A stretch of 19,484 nucleotides of DNA from an uncultured Paracoccaceae bacterium (GCA_937132145.1 CAKZNY010000171.1:1-19484), one strand, 5' to 3'; counted from the first letter of the stretch, positions 1 to 10,397 are shown. The notes: a model not told the origin generated them from the sequence alone. Numbers and translations are program-made.

Positions 1-699
1 CATTTTCCTCGACCACCGAACGCGTCAATGAGGCTGGACGAGGGATCGGCAGAGCCATTCGACAAGCTAGGCAATATTTCACCGTGGACGCGGAAGCAGG
101 AGATCAAGAGTGAGTATTTGCGCTTCTTTCCAAGAAATGGCGCGTTGAATTTGATCGCAACTGTATCGGAGTTTTTGCTTCAACGCACCGTTCACATAAA
201 GGACATCATCGGTATCGGCAGGATTTTTGTGATTCAGTCATATGCAAAAACTACGGGATCCATCGAAAGGTTGAACGCGCGCTGTCCGGCATGATCGGAA
301 GGGATCTCCGAGCTGGCGGTATTCTTTGGGGGACTTTAGATTCAAAGGGAGAGTCGAAAAATGCCGTAAACGTATCGAGTGGATGATCGATACGCCGACC
401 CTGCTGTGCTGAGGGTGGATACTGGATAGTTGATGTCGGTTAAGATTTCGTGTCCTTGTGGCTGGAAAAGCCCATTGGCTTTCGAAAGAAAGGCGGCTTA
501 AATGAGAACTTGGGGCGGAACAAAAGTGTGACAGGTCCACGTCAAACGTTCGCTTGCGGGTGCCAACACGGCCCAATACACTGCCTCTAATTAGTCAAGT
601 TAAGTAATGAGTTATCTAGCGAGAGGGGGTATCACCTGATCCCGTCCAAGAGATTTAGCTCCTTATTGTATATACGACAGTCAATGAGAGGGCATCATC
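1..699. other. Gene-poor stretch, possibly decayed coding sequence
   Basis: No recognisable gene lies here. Frame 1 is open from the left edge to a stop near 297 (88 residues from the ATG at 28). Frame 3 is open from the left edge to a TGA at 108-110 and again to a TGA near 386. Neither translation shows a domain I recognise. From about 400 to 690 all frames have stops, and base composition looks less GC-rich than the genes that follow. The pattern would fit an eroded gene end or an old insertion scar, but this is inference. A TGTATATAC box at 668-675 could be a -10 element for the VOC gene at 700; no good -35 was found at the right distance. Confidence 0.35.
371..394. repeat. Inverted repeat with perfect 8-bp arms
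   Basis: CGTATCGA at 371-378 is matched by its exact reverse complement TCGATACG at 387-394, with an 8-base centre. It could form a hairpin or be a dyad operator. No T-run follows on either strand, so it is not a typical intrinsic terminator. It sits in the gene-poor stretch, about 300 bases before the VOC gene. Confidence 0.5.
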
Positions 700-1236
700 A
701 TGAGTATTCTTCAGGTTCAAGGCATCCATCACATCACGCTAAACGGCGCTGACAGGCAAACCAGCATCGACTTCTGGCAAGGTATTCTGGGTATGGAGCT
801 GATATTCGAGCAACCCAATCTCGACGCCTTAAACATCAACCACCTGTACTTTGATTGTGGCGACGGTCGCACCATCACCGTTTTCACAGACGAGGCGCGA
901 AAGCCCACGGACCAACCCTTGCCGCAACCCGAAGGCTCGCTCCATCACATCGCGTTCTGGGTCGGGCAGGCAACGATCAATGTTGCCCAAAGCCGCTTGA
1001 AAGCTGCTGGAATTTCCAACACCGGCATAAAAGACCGTGGTTTTATGGATTCCCTATACTTTCGCGACCCGCTTGGCTTACTGGTCGAACTGGCCAGTTA
1101 TAAATTCGAGCCGCCGCTGGGCCACACCCACGCCCAAGTCCTGACCCGTGCCCACGAAATCCGCCAAACCCGTGGCGCGTTGGCGATCGAGGAAGCGGAC
1201 ATCGCTGACGCGCTTTTATCTCTGACAACGCAGTAA
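700..1236 (+). CDS. VOC-fold (glyoxalase/extradiol dioxygenase-like) protein
   Basis: A 178-residue vicinal-oxygen-chelate protein, probably a cytosolic metal-dependent enzyme with unknown substrate. The IHHITL segment (His11), LHHIAFWV (His83) and LGLLVELAS (Glu130) give the His-His-Glu metal triad expected of glyoxalase-I, ring-cleaving dioxygenase and related VOC enzymes. Residues 1-135 make one two-module VOC unit. The tail from about 140 to 178 is charged and outside the core fold. The ATG is supported by a purine-rich GAGAGGG about 8 bases upstream. The gene is followed after 70 bases by the DUF2235 gene on the same strand, so they may share a transcript. The triad favours an extradiol-like or lactoylglutathione-lyase-like enzyme over a resistance protein, but the reaction cannot be assigned from sequence alone. 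Confidence 0.85.
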   Translation: MSILQVQGIHHITLNGADRQTSIDFWQGILGMELIFEQPNLDALNINHLYFDCGDGRTITVFTDEARKPTDQPLPQPEGSLHHIAFWVGQATINVAQSRLKAAGISNTGIKDRGFMDSLYFRDPLGLLVELASYKFEPPLGHTHAQVLTRAHEIRQTRGALAIEEADIADALLSLTTQ

Positions 1237-1306
1237 AGCGAACTTGTATTCCCTGCCCCGAGCTTACACAGTAATACTCCGAATATAACAAATCAGGGGC
1301 AGAAAA

Positions 1307-2305
1307 TTGACCCGCACACATGTGGTCATCATCGACGGCACTCTTAGCCGACTTGTGGAGGGCGAGGAAACCAACGCCGGACTCCTGTATAAACTGCTGT
1401 CCGAATTATTGCCCCGCATCGACCTGCGGGTCACATACCACCCGGGCATCCAAGGCAGCGGGTTTCGAAAATGGTTTAATATCGCGGCGGGTGTGGGCAT
1501 AAATCTGTCTATATGCTCCGGGTATTCCGCCCTGTCCCGCGCCTATGCACCGGGCGATAAAATCCTGCTGTTCGGGTTCAGTCGGGGGGCTTATGCCGTC
1601 CGCTCGCTGGCCGGAATGATCGGACGCATTGGCTTGCTGAAGTCCGAACATACGAACAACCGCCGCGTCCAGCGCGCCTTTCGCTATTATGAAAGCAACC
1701 TCAACGGCCCCAGAGCCGCCGCCTTTAGCCGCATTTATTGTCACGAGGACATCAAAATCGAAATGATCGGCGTGTGGGATACGGTCAAAGCCCTCGGCCT
1801 GCCCTATCCGATCCTCACCCATATCGCGCCCATGGCGACCGAGTTCCACGACCACCGCCTCGGCCCTGCCATCCTAAATGCGTTTCAAGCACTCGCGATC
1901 GATGAAACCCGAAACGCCTACAAACCTATTCTTTGGCAATACAACAAGGACTGGAATGGTCAGGTAGAGCAGCTCTGGTTTCCCGGAGCGCACCCGGATA
2001 TCGGCGGACAAGTGGGTGAATTTCAATATGCCCGCCCGCTTTCCAACATCCCGCTAGTCTGGATGTTGAGCAAAGCCGAGATGTGTGGCCTGCCTCTGCC
2101 CGATGGTTGGCAGCACCGCTATATCACTGACCCTGCTTGTAAAATGGTGGACCCATATGCGGGCCTATCCAAATTATTCATCTTCCGCGCGCCTCGCCAA
2201 GCCTGCGGCACACCGTTCGACGAGTTGCACAGTAGCGTGGAGGAACGAAAAACGGTCCTGACCGACTACCAGCCCAAAGCCATGATCTGCGGGTTGGAAA
2301 CCTGA
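1307..2305 (+). CDS. DUF2235 (Tle1-like) alpha/beta hydrolase
   Basis: A 332-residue protein with the hallmarks of the DUF2235 alpha/beta-hydrolase family, which includes the Tle1 phospholipase effectors of type VI secretion. The nucleophile elbow GFSRG is at 90-94 (Ser92), followed by AYAVRSLAG. VWDTVKALG near 156-164 supplies a likely acidic residue (Asp158), and WFPGAHPDIGG near 224-234 is the family's conserved histidine region (His229). No signal peptide, membrane segment or VgrG/PAAR/adaptor domain is present. The start is TTG: AGGGG lies about eight bases upstream, and the next residues THVVIIDGT match the family's N-terminal strand. It ends 51 bases before cobQ. The real substrate is unknown; a housekeeping cytosolic hydrolase is as likely as a secreted lipase. 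Confidence 0.85.
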   Translation: MTRTHVVIIDGTLSRLVEGEETNAGLLYKLLSELLPRIDLRVTYHPGIQGSGFRKWFNIAAGVGINLSICSGYSALSRAYAPGDKILLFGFSRGAYAVRSLAGMIGRIGLLKSEHTNNRRVQRAFRYYESNLNGPRAAAFSRIYCHEDIKIEMIGVWDTVKALGLPYPILTHIAPMATEFHDHRLGPAILNAFQALAIDETRNAYKPILWQYNKDWNGQVEQLWFPGAHPDIGGQVGEFQYARPLSNIPLVWMLSKAEMCGLPLPDGWQHRYITDPACKMVDPYAGLSKLFIFRAPRQACGTPFDELHSSVEERKTVLTDYQPKAMICGLET

Positions 2306-2356
2306 TTGCACACGCCCCGTGCACAGGCTAGCGTCGTTTCAAAACCGGAGGCGCGA

Positions 2357-3811
2357 ATGGGCGATTCATTGATGATCCAAGGTACAGGATCCAACGTCGG
2401 GAAATCCATGTTGGTCGCAGGCCTGTGCCGTGCGTTGACCAACCGCGGCCTGCGCGTGTTGCCTTTCAAGCCGCAAAACATGTCGAATAACGCCGCTGTT
2501 ACGGAAGACGGCGGCGAGATTGGTCGCGCCCAAGCCCTGCAAGCCCTCGCCTGCCGCGTGCAGCCCCGCGTGGATATGAACCCTGTGCTGCTAAAACCCG
2601 AATCCGAAACCGGCTCGCAAGTCATCGTGCAAGGCAAGCGCCTAACCACCGTCGCCGCCCGTGAGTACGCCGCACTAAAACCCACCCTTATGCCCGCCGT
2701 TCTGGAAAGCTTTGCGCGCCTGAAAGCCGAATCCGACATCGTTATAGTAGAGGGCGCAGGCTCCCCCGCCGAGATAAACCTGCGTGCAGGCGACATCGCC
2801 AACATGGGCTTTGCCGAAGCGGCCCGTGTTCCGGTAATCCTCACGGGTGACATCGATCGTGGCGGTGTCATCGCGCAATTGGTTGGCTCGCACGCCGTCC
2901 TGTCAACCAGCGACCGCGCCTTGATCAAAGGTTTTCTGGTGAACAAATTCCGCGGCGATCCGACCCTGTTCGACGACGGGTTACACGAAATCGAAACCCG
3001 CACCGGATGGCAAAATTTCGGACTTGTCCCGTGGTTTTCCGCCGCCAACCGCCTGCCTGCCGAAGATGCGTTAGACATCTCCAGCGCCGGAAACGGCCCG
3101 CTAAAAATCGCGGTTCTGATGCTGTCACGCATCGCCAATTTTGACGATTTCGACCCCCTGAAGCTGGAACCAGCCGTCACGTTGACGATGGTAAAACCGG
3201 GCGAGGCGATCCAAGGGGATACATCCCTCGTCATCATCCCCGGCACCAAATCAACAATCGCCGATCTGAATTTCCTGCGCCAGCAGGGCTGGGACATTGA
3301 CCTGCAAGCACATATACGTCGCGGAGGGCGCGTGTTAGGGATTTGCGGTGGTTATCAGATGCTAGGCCAAACCATTGATGACCTAGAGGGAATCGAAGGG
3401 CCGGCGGGGAAAATCGGCGGCCTCGGGATGCTGAATGTGCAAACGGTGATGACCCCTGAAAAACGCCTCGCCCGCGTTAGTGGCACGGACATTGCCAGCG
3501 GTGCGAGCGTCTCCGGCTACGAAATCCACATCGGTCACACTAAAGGCCCGGATTGCGCCCGCCCCGTCTTGCAAATCAACGGAGCACCGGAAGGCGCGAG
3601 CAGTGAAAACCGCCTTGTCACCGGCACCTATATCCACGGAGTTTTCAACAGCGACACCTTTCGAGCGAGCTTTCTGGAAACCTTCGGCGCACCGGCTTCA
3701 ACCACCGGATATTCCGCTGAAATCGAGAAAACTCTCGACGATCTAGCCGATCATCTGGAACAACATCTTGATATCGATGCCATGATTTCACTCGCCAGAA
3801 CAGGGCTTTAG
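2357..3811 (+). CDS. cobQ: Cobyric acid synthase
   Basis: A glutamine-dependent amidotransferase of cobalamin synthesis. It amidates side chains of adenosylcobyrinic a,c-diamide using glutamine and ATP, giving adenosylcobyric acid. The N-terminal ATPase half begins [12 protein letters not shown], with a modified P-loop at 9-17, followed by [10 protein letters not shown]. The C-terminal class I amidotransferase half has [11 protein letters not shown] (nucleophile Cys330) and TYIHGVF (His427). The ATG at 2357 is chosen because GGAGG lies five bases before it and it gives 484 residues, the usual family length. An upstream in-frame TTG at 2306, directly after the preceding stop, would add 17 residues of unlike character. 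No other cobalamin gene is in the window. Its TAG stop overlaps the TAA of the convergent dehydrogenase. Confidence 0.96.
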   Translation: MGDSLMIQGTGSNVGKSMLVAGLCRALTNRGLRVLPFKPQNMSNNAAVTEDGGEIGRAQALQALACRVQPRVDMNPVLLKPESETGSQVIVQGKRLTTVAAREYAALKPTLMPAVLESFARLKAESDIVIVEGAGSPAEINLRAGDIANMGFAEAARVPVILTGDIDRGGVIAQLVGSHAVLSTSDRALIKGFLVNKFRGDPTLFDDGLHEIETRTGWQNFGLVPWFSAANRLPAEDALDISSAGNGPLKIAVLMLSRIANFDDFDPLKLEPAVTLTMVKPGEAIQGDTSLVIIPGTKSTIADLNFLRQQGWDIDLQAHIRRGGRVLGICGGYQMLGQTIDDLEGIEGPAGKIGGLGMLNVQTVMTPEKRLARVSGTDIASGASVSGYEIHIGHTKGPDCARPVLQINGAPEGASSENRLVTGTYIHGVFNSDTFRASFLETFGAPASTTGYSAEIEKTLDDLADHLEQHLDIDAMISLARTGL

Positions 3812-4743
3812 TATCCTGCCGCCCGATCAACCGTATACAAAAACGGCTCTCCGGCCTCACCCCTGCGCATGTTTTCAGCGATAGTACGCGAGGCGCTCAT
3901 CGGGCGCGTTTCCGATGCTATATGCGGTGTCACGGTAACTTGCGGATGCTCCCAAAAAGGGTGTTCGACAGGCAACGGTTCCACCCGAAAAACATCCAGC
4001 GTGGCATGTGCTACTTTACCAGAATCCAAAGCATCCAACAGCGCGGCATCATCAATCAGCTCCCCCCGCCCGGGATTAATTATGAACGCCCCGTCCGGCA
4101 AAAATCCCAGCGTTTCAGCGTTCAAAACATCACACGTATCGGCGGTATTCGGCAACAGCAGCACAATAATCTGACTTTTCGATAACATTTCCCGCAGCCC
4201 GTCCGCGCCTGCAAATGTTTCAATCCCGTCGAGTGTTTTCAAACTACGGCTCCAACCCGACACATTGAAACCCAGCCCCAACGCCGCCTTCGCACAGTCC
4301 AGACCCAGCTCTCCAAGGCCCATAAACCCAACGCTTCTATCCCGCGCAAGCGGTGGCACAACATCTTTACGCCACGCGCCATCTTGGCCCAGAATATGTG
4401 CATCCATCCCCAGATGATACCGCAGAATATGCCCCGTGACCCACTCGACCATGCCCTCGGACAACCCCTCGTCGACCATCCGGCAAAGCGGAACTTTGAT
4501 ACTCGCATTCCCCTCGATCTTCTCGACCCCCGCCCACAGGCTAAGCACCGCTTTCAGGTTCACGAACGGGCCAAAATCACTAATCGGACCCGAGGGCGCA
4601 TAGATCACATAATCCACAGACTCCGGCGTATCGGTGTGGCGGATCAGGTCAACTTCCAGCCCCTTTTCCACAAAGGCCTTATGCAACGGGACCTCGTACC
4701 GCGCCCAGTTTTCAGCGCGGTCAGCAAACAAAGCAGTGATCAT
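3808..4743 (-). CDS. ghrA: GhrA-like D-2-hydroxyacid dehydrogenase (glyoxylate/hydroxypyruvate reductase)
   Basis: A 311-residue NAD(P)-dependent reductase of the GhrA branch, likely reducing glyoxylate and hydroxypyruvate to glycolate and glycerate in the cytosol. The nucleotide-binding motif [10 protein letters not shown] lies at 138-147. The catalytic set is Arg226 ([10 protein letters not shown]), Glu255 and His274 ([10 protein letters not shown]). The ETRP ending after the catalytic His is typical of GhrA rather than PGDH-type enzymes. The ATG lies only three bases beyond the rodA stop, and its GAGG ribosome site is inside the end of rodA, so it is probably translated as the last cistron of the mre-rod operon. 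Its stop overlaps that of cobQ on the other strand. Substrate preference is inferred from family resemblance. Confidence 0.88.
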   Translation of the reverse strand: MITALFADRAENWARYEVPLHKAFVEKGLEVDLIRHTDTPESVDYVIYAPSGPISDFGPFVNLKAVLSLWAGVEKIEGNASIKVPLCRMVDEGLSEGMVEWVTGHILRYHLGMDAHILGQDGAWRKDVVPPLARDRSVGFMGLGELGLDCAKAALGLGFNVSGWSRSLKTLDGIETFAGADGLREMLSKSQIIVLLLPNTADTCDVLNAETLGFLPDGAFIINPGRGELIDDAALLDALDSGKVAHATLDVFRVEPLPVEHPFWEHPQVTVTPHIASETRPMSASRTIAENMRRGEAGEPFLYTVDRAAGY

Positions 4744-4746
4744 ATT

Positions 4747-5886
4747 TTACCTCGGTCGATGGATATGTGCAGACTGGATCAAGCCAAAAGCCCCCAGCAA
4801 AACCAGCATAGCTGTCCCGCCATAAGACACAAGCGGCAGCGGTACGCCAACCACGGGAACCAAGCCCATAACCATGGCCATGTTCACTGAGAAAAAGAAG
4901 AAGAAGACCGCGCCCAGACCACCTGTCACCAGCCCCGCAAAACGGTCACGATTGCTGATTGCCGACAGGATCACGAAGATCGTAATCGCGGTATATACCA
5001 GCAGCAAAGAGATCGAGCCGATGAATCCGAACTCCTCCGCCAGTGTCGTAAAAATGAAATCCGTCTGCTTTTCAGGCAAAAAGTTCAACCGGCTCTGCGT
5101 GCCTTGCATGAACCCGCGCCCCGACAGCCCACCGGACCCGAGCGCAATTTTCGATTGTGTGATGTGATACCCCGCCCCAAGCGGGTCCAGTGCGGGGTTA
5201 ATAAATGTATCGATCCGGCGGTACTGATAATCCTTCAATATCTGCCAGCTTTCCCCACGCGACATCAAAACAACCGCCACAAGACCGCCACCAGCCGCGA
5301 AAGCCACGGCGAAATACCACATGCTTACGCCCGCCAAAAACATCACGACACCTGTGCCCAAAGCCAGCAATATCGCGGTCCCCAAGTCGGGTTGTTGCAG
5401 CACCATGGCAACAGGAACCAGCGTTATAACCAACGGAAGCGCCACCCAGAGCGGCCGCGAGACCCTCTCCGGTTCGAGCCAGTCATAATACATCGCCAAC
5501 ACCAAAATCAGCGAGACTTTCATAACTTCCGAGGGTTGCAGTTGCATGAACCCAAGGTCAATCCAGCGCTGCGCGCCCATGCCGGTTTCCCCGAAGAAAT
5601 AGACAACTATCAGCAGTATCACAGAGACAACATATGCAAGCGGCGCAACCCGTCGCCAGAAACGGATGTGAATGAAGGCTATGAAAAACATACCCACAAT
5701 ACCGATGGCGAAACGTTCCATCTGCGGTCTGGCCCATGGCTCTAAACTTCCGCCAGCCACGGAATACAGCATCATGAAGCCCGTTGCCGACACAGCTAGC
5801 AGCAGAAAAAACAGTGGCCAGTGGAAAAAGAAAATCTTGGAGAAGCCGGTTGGCGTTTTGTCATAACCTGAATCGTAATAGCTCAC
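4747..5886 (-). CDS. rodA: RodA, SEDS peptidoglycan glycosyltransferase
   Basis: An integral membrane SEDS-family polymerase that makes glycan strands from lipid II during cell elongation, paired with PBP2. The 379 residues hold about ten hydrophobic segments starting near residue 21. Family signatures visible are QPSEVMKVSLIL (117-128), QQPDLGTAILL (164-174), GTQSRLNFLPEKQTDFIF (262-279, with the conserved Asp276) and PLPLVSYGGTAM (349-360). The start is GTG: it overlaps the mrdA stop as GTGA and is preceded by a G-rich ribosome site. The upstream partner is its cognate transpeptidase gene and the downstream partner is the GhrA-like gene. FtsW is the alternative SEDS assignment, but the position next to mrdA and mreBCD favours RodA. 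Confidence 0.96.
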   Translation of the reverse strand: MSYYDSGYDKTPTGFSKIFFFHWPLFFLLLAVSATGFMMLYSVAGGSLEPWARPQMERFAIGIVGMFFIAFIHIRFWRRVAPLAYVVSVILLIVVYFFGETGMGAQRWIDLGFMQLQPSEVMKVSLILVLAMYYDWLEPERVSRPLWVALPLVITLVPVAMVLQQPDLGTAILLALGTGVVMFLAGVSMWYFAVAFAAGGGLVAVVLMSRGESWQILKDYQYRRIDTFINPALDPLGAGYHITQSKIALGSGGLSGRGFMQGTQSRLNFLPEKQTDFIFTTLAEEFGFIGSISLLLVYTAITIFVILSAISNRDRFAGLVTGGLGAVFFFFFSVNMAMVMGLVPVVGVPLPLVSYGGTAMLVLLGAFGLIQSAHIHRPR

Positions 5887-7832
5887 AGATTATCCCCCCT
5901 CGGTGCGGGCGCACTTACGTCGCTTCGAGCTGCCTCTAAGGCACGCTCCCGCTCGCCGCGAATCCGGTTGCGCTCGGCTGCGGGATAGGCCGTTAAAGGC
6001 GGCACATCGCCGTAAAGCGCGCGCATAATGATGTCGCGCGCAATCGGTGCGGCAACAGCCGATCCGCCGCCGCCATGTTCAACCACCACAGCCACCGCAT
6101 AACGCGGGTTGTCATACGGCGCATAGCCCACAAACAGCGCATGATCGCGACTGCCCCACGGCAAGTCCGCGTTCTTGATGACGCCCGCCGCACGTTCCTC
6201 TGTCGTGATTTGACGCACCTGTGCCGTCCCGGTTTTCCCCGCCAGAATCATATCCTTATCGGCAATGCGCGAGGCAAACGCCGTCCCCTTCTTCTCGTTC
6301 ATAACCCCGAACATACCTTGGCGAACTTCTTTAATATCCGCGGTTTTAATATCGAGAACCTCCGGCGTTACCCGCGCTTGCGGAACACCGTTTATCGATC
6401 TGATAAGACGAGGGCTAACCGCCGTACCAGACGCAATCCGCGCGGTCATAACCGCCAACTGCAACGGCGAAGTCAGCACAAAACCCTGCCCGATTCCGGC
6501 ATTCAAAGTGTCCCCTTGCAGCCAACTTTGATCAAACACCCTTCGTTTATATGCTTTGTTCGGCACCAGCCCGCGCGCGATCGCAGGCAACGGAATGTCG
6601 TACTTTTCCCCCAACCCTAACTGCTTGGCCTTGGCCGCGATTGCATCGATCCCTACACGTTTGGCCACTTCGTAGTAATAAACATCGCAAGACTGTTTCA
6701 GGCTGTTAAACATATTCATCTTGCCATGCCCGCCACGTTTCCAGCAATGGAAGCGCCGCCCGCCCAGTTCGTAATACCCCGGGCAAAAAACCGTTTCTTC
6801 GGGCTTTATCACATCGGCCTCACGCGCCGCCAACGCCACCACCATCTTGAACGTGGAGGCAGGCGGATATGTACCGGACACCGACTTGTTCGACAACGGG
6901 CGGAACTCGTTATCCCGCAGGCCAACCCAGTCAGTTGTCGAAATCCCGCGCACAAACAGGTTAGGATCAAAACTGGGGGTCGAGGCCATCGCCATAATAT
7001 CCCCGTTTCGAACATCCATAACAATAGCCGAGGCGCTCTGCTCCCCCAGCCGCTCCATCGCGTATTCTTGCAAATTGGTATCGAGCGTCAGTTGAATGTC
7101 CTTGCCCGCGATCCCGTCATCACGCCCAAGCTCGCGCATGATCCGCCCAACCGAATTCACCTCGATCCGGCTGGTTCCGGCAGACCCGCGAAGCAGTTCT
7201 TCGGTGTTGCGTTCAACCCCCGTTTTACCGATCGGATAACGCGGAATCTGGAATAACGGGTCAGGATCTTCCATCCGCTCCAAGTCACTTTTGCTGACCG
7301 GACCAACATAGCCGACGATATGTCCGTAGGTTTGCCCAAACGGATAATTTCGCGTCAAACCAACCTCGGGAACTATCCCCGGTAAAGCTGGCGCGTTCGA
7401 GGAAACCAGCGCGAATTCCTGCCACGTCAGATGCTCCGCGACCGTGACCGGCACAAACGCACTGCGCCGCCGCATGTCTTTATCAATGCGCGCCCGACGC
7501 TCCGGATCCAGCGTAATAAGTTCGCCCAAACGATCTAGAATTTCATTGGCATCCCCTGCCTGTTCGCGGATCAAAACAATCCGGTAGTTCTGCTCGTTTA
7601 TCGCGATTGGCACGCCGTTGCGATCAAATATCAATCCCCGATTAGGCGCCAGAAGGCGAATGTTGATCCGGTTTTCCTCGGCCAGCATGCGAAACTCGTC
7701 TGACTGATCTATCTGCAACTGCCGCATCCGCCAGCCCAACACACCGATCACGCCCAGCTGTATTCCCATCCACAGCAAACCCCGCCGTGTGATGCGGCGC
7801 TGGCGAATCCGGCTGGTGCGCGTTGGTTGCAT
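5883..7832 (-). CDS. mrdA: Penicillin-binding protein 2 (elongation transpeptidase)
   Basis: The class B transpeptidase that cross-links peptidoglycan with RodA during lateral wall growth. It is 649 residues long. A single membrane anchor lies near residues 20-36 after an Arg-rich cytoplasmic stretch. The pedestal domain includes LAPNRGLIFDRNG (61-73) and the YPIGKTGVERN segment near 199-209. The catalytic domain carries STFK at 326-329 (Ser326 nucleophile), SCD at 381-383 in the SxN position, and KTG at 533-535. The C-terminal tail from about 615 is charged and probably disordered. The start ATG overlaps the mreD stop (TAATG) and the stop overlaps the rodA GTG, indicating translational coupling on both sides. 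The SxN position being SCD is normal for PBP2. Confidence 0.97.
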   Translation of the reverse strand: MQPTRTSRIRQRRITRRGLLWMGIQLGVIGVLGWRMRQLQIDQSDEFRMLAEENRINIRLLAPNRGLIFDRNGVPIAINEQNYRIVLIREQAGDANEILDRLGELITLDPERRARIDKDMRRRSAFVPVTVAEHLTWQEFALVSSNAPALPGIVPEVGLTRNYPFGQTYGHIVGYVGPVSKSDLERMEDPDPLFQIPRYPIGKTGVERNTEELLRGSAGTSRIEVNSVGRIMRELGRDDGIAGKDIQLTLDTNLQEYAMERLGEQSASAIVMDVRNGDIMAMASTPSFDPNLFVRGISTTDWVGLRDNEFRPLSNKSVSGTYPPASTFKMVVALAAREADVIKPEETVFCPGYYELGGRRFHCWKRGGHGKMNMFNSLKQSCDVYYYEVAKRVGIDAIAAKAKQLGLGEKYDIPLPAIARGLVPNKAYKRRVFDQSWLQGDTLNAGIGQGFVLTSPLQLAVMTARIASGTAVSPRLIRSINGVPQARVTPEVLDIKTADIKEVRQGMFGVMNEKKGTAFASRIADKDMILAGKTGTAQVRQITTEERAAGVIKNADLPWGSRDHALFVGYAPYDNPRYAVAVVVEHGGGGSAVAAPIARDIIMRALYGDVPPLTAYPAAERNRIRGERERALEAARSDVSAPAPRGDNL

Positions 7833-8377
7833 TATAAAATATACCCTAATCTATTGGGACGGTTATCTTTTCTATATGCGCGAATATGCAAACCCCAATG
7901 TATAAGCGCCACAATTACCGGATAAACCGCCACCGTTCGCACCCAATGCCAAAACACATCCGAGAACCCGTAAACGCTGTCGAAGGAAACGAATAGCAGC
8001 AAGTTTTGTAGTATCAACATCAGCGCCAACAATACGCTGACATACAACCATTCCAGCAAGAACGGGATGTCACGAAAGGCGCGCTCGCTAGTGCGCAAAA
8101 GCTCCATCCCGACAAATAGCACCAACGCCCACAAACCCAATGGCCGCATCATCATTGCATCCGCAAGAACACCCAGAAACGCGATTCCGATAATCGGCGC
8201 AGACATTGGTCGCCGGATTACCCACGCCGCGAACAAGGCAAACATCACATCGGGAAACGCCACACTATTGGCCGCCAACCCCATGGGGATAAGCGGCACG
8301 CCGATAGAAAAGAACCCCATCAATACGAATAGTGCAATTTCAAACCATCTGCGCGTATTGGTAGGTGCTTTGCTCAT
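7832..8377 (-). CDS. mreD: MreD, rod-shape-determining membrane protein
   Basis: A 181-residue inner-membrane component of the elongasome that works with MreC. It is recognised by size, by several hydrophobic helices (about 11-33, 36-52, 61-90, 108-130 and 145-165) with short polar loops, and by its place between mreC and mrdA. Charged residues cluster at both termini, and the C-terminus (after about 165) is basic. The ATG overlaps the mreC stop (ATGA) and the stop overlaps the mrdA start. MreD sequences are poorly conserved, so context carries much of the assignment. Confidence 0.92.
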   Translation of the reverse strand: MSKAPTNTRRWFEIALFVLMGFFSIGVPLIPMGLAANSVAFPDVMFALFAAWVIRRPMSAPIIGIAFLGVLADAMMMRPLGLWALVLFVGMELLRTSERAFRDIPFLLEWLYVSVLLALMLILQNLLLFVSFDSVYGFSDVFWHWVRTVAVYPVIVALIHWGLHIRAYRKDNRPNRLGYIL

Positions 8378-9246
8378 TCGCTCGCACCTGTTGTTATGCC
8401 TATAATATCACCAGGCCCGCCGATGTCTTCACGCGCGGTAACTTTCAGAACCCGGATAAATTCCAGATTCTCGTAATCTGCCGCCAGTCGCACCCTGAAA
8501 CGACCTTGCGAATCAATCGCGACCTGTCCGATCAAAATATCTGACGGAAACACCCCGCCATCACCCGAAGTCATCACCCGACTTCCGGCCCGCACCCCGA
8601 CCTCGGAATCCAGAAAATCGATCGGCGGCACAATACTGTTATCCCCCCGCACAATCGCACGGCGCCCGGATGGAATGATAATCACCGGAACGCTGGAACT
8701 AACATCCGTGAGGAACAATATCCGCGAGGTCACCTCGCCCACACCGGCAATTCGCCCGACCAGACCCAATCCGTCAACCGCCGCCGAGCCATCACGAACC
8801 CCGTCCTGCCGCCCGATGTTAACCAAAGCCGACTGGCTGAACGGGCTACCGGAATCCGTCATCACCTCGCCAGTGATAAACGCCAACCTCGGGTTCAGTT
8901 TTACATTATTCAACGCCAACAACTGCGCGTTTTTCTGCTCCAGCTGCAAGGCCGCCTCGCGCCAACCCTTCATCCGTTGCAACTCTCGACGCAGCTCCTG
9001 ATTTTGCTCATAGACTCTGGTGTACGATTGAAAATCCGCAACCATGCGCGTCATGGAGGTCACAGGCACCAACACCCACTCGAAACTTGGGAAAAAGCGG
9101 TCAACAAGCGCCATACGGAAACGTTCCGCCCGAGGATTGTCGATGCGAGACAGCAGGAATAGCCCGAGCAACAGCACAAATAGAATGCCGACAAGGAAAC
9201 GGCGCAGTACTTTCCACGAATTGCTTATAGATGTGTCCTGCGCCAC
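8374..9246 (-). CDS. mreC: MreC, rod-shape-determining periplasmic scaffold
   Basis: A bitopic elongasome protein that links MreB to PBP2. It has 290 residues: a short cytoplasmic N-terminus, one membrane helix at about 17-33, a coiled coil at about 70-114 rich in Gln, Glu and Leu, then the periplasmic beta-barrel domain. The conserved core stretch is near ALVNIGRQDGVRDGSAAV, followed by GLVGRIAGVGEVTSRILFLTD. The start is GTG. A GGAG lies about ten bases upstream and another purine run abuts the codon, so a slightly different start is possible, though no better ATG precedes the membrane helix. The gene follows mreB by 29 bases and overlaps mreD by four. Confidence 0.94.
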   Translation of the reverse strand: MAQDTSISNSWKVLRRFLVGILFVLLLGLFLLSRIDNPRAERFRMALVDRFFPSFEWVLVPVTSMTRMVADFQSYTRVYEQNQELRRELQRMKGWREAALQLEQKNAQLLALNNVKLNPRLAFITGEVMTDSGSPFSQSALVNIGRQDGVRDGSAAVDGLGLVGRIAGVGEVTSRILFLTDVSSSVPVIIIPSGRRAIVRGDNSIVPPIDFLDSEVGVRAGSRVMTSGDGGVFPSDILIGQVAIDSQGRFRVRLAADYENLEFIRVLKVTAREDIGGPGDIIGITTGASE

Positions 9247-9275
9247 CCTCCGGCCACTCCTTAGTTACCTCGGGT

Positions 9276-10397
<1,122 letters not shown>

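Noticed and set aside
2306..2356. 17-residue N-terminal extension of CobQ from TTG
   Set aside because: The ATG at 2357 has GGAGG at ideal spacing and gives the normal length; the extension does not resemble CobQ.
5104..5745. 213-codon plus-strand open frame opposite rodA
   Set aside because: Polar, His/Arg/Gln-rich sequence antisense to transmembrane codons of rodA; a typical shadow frame.
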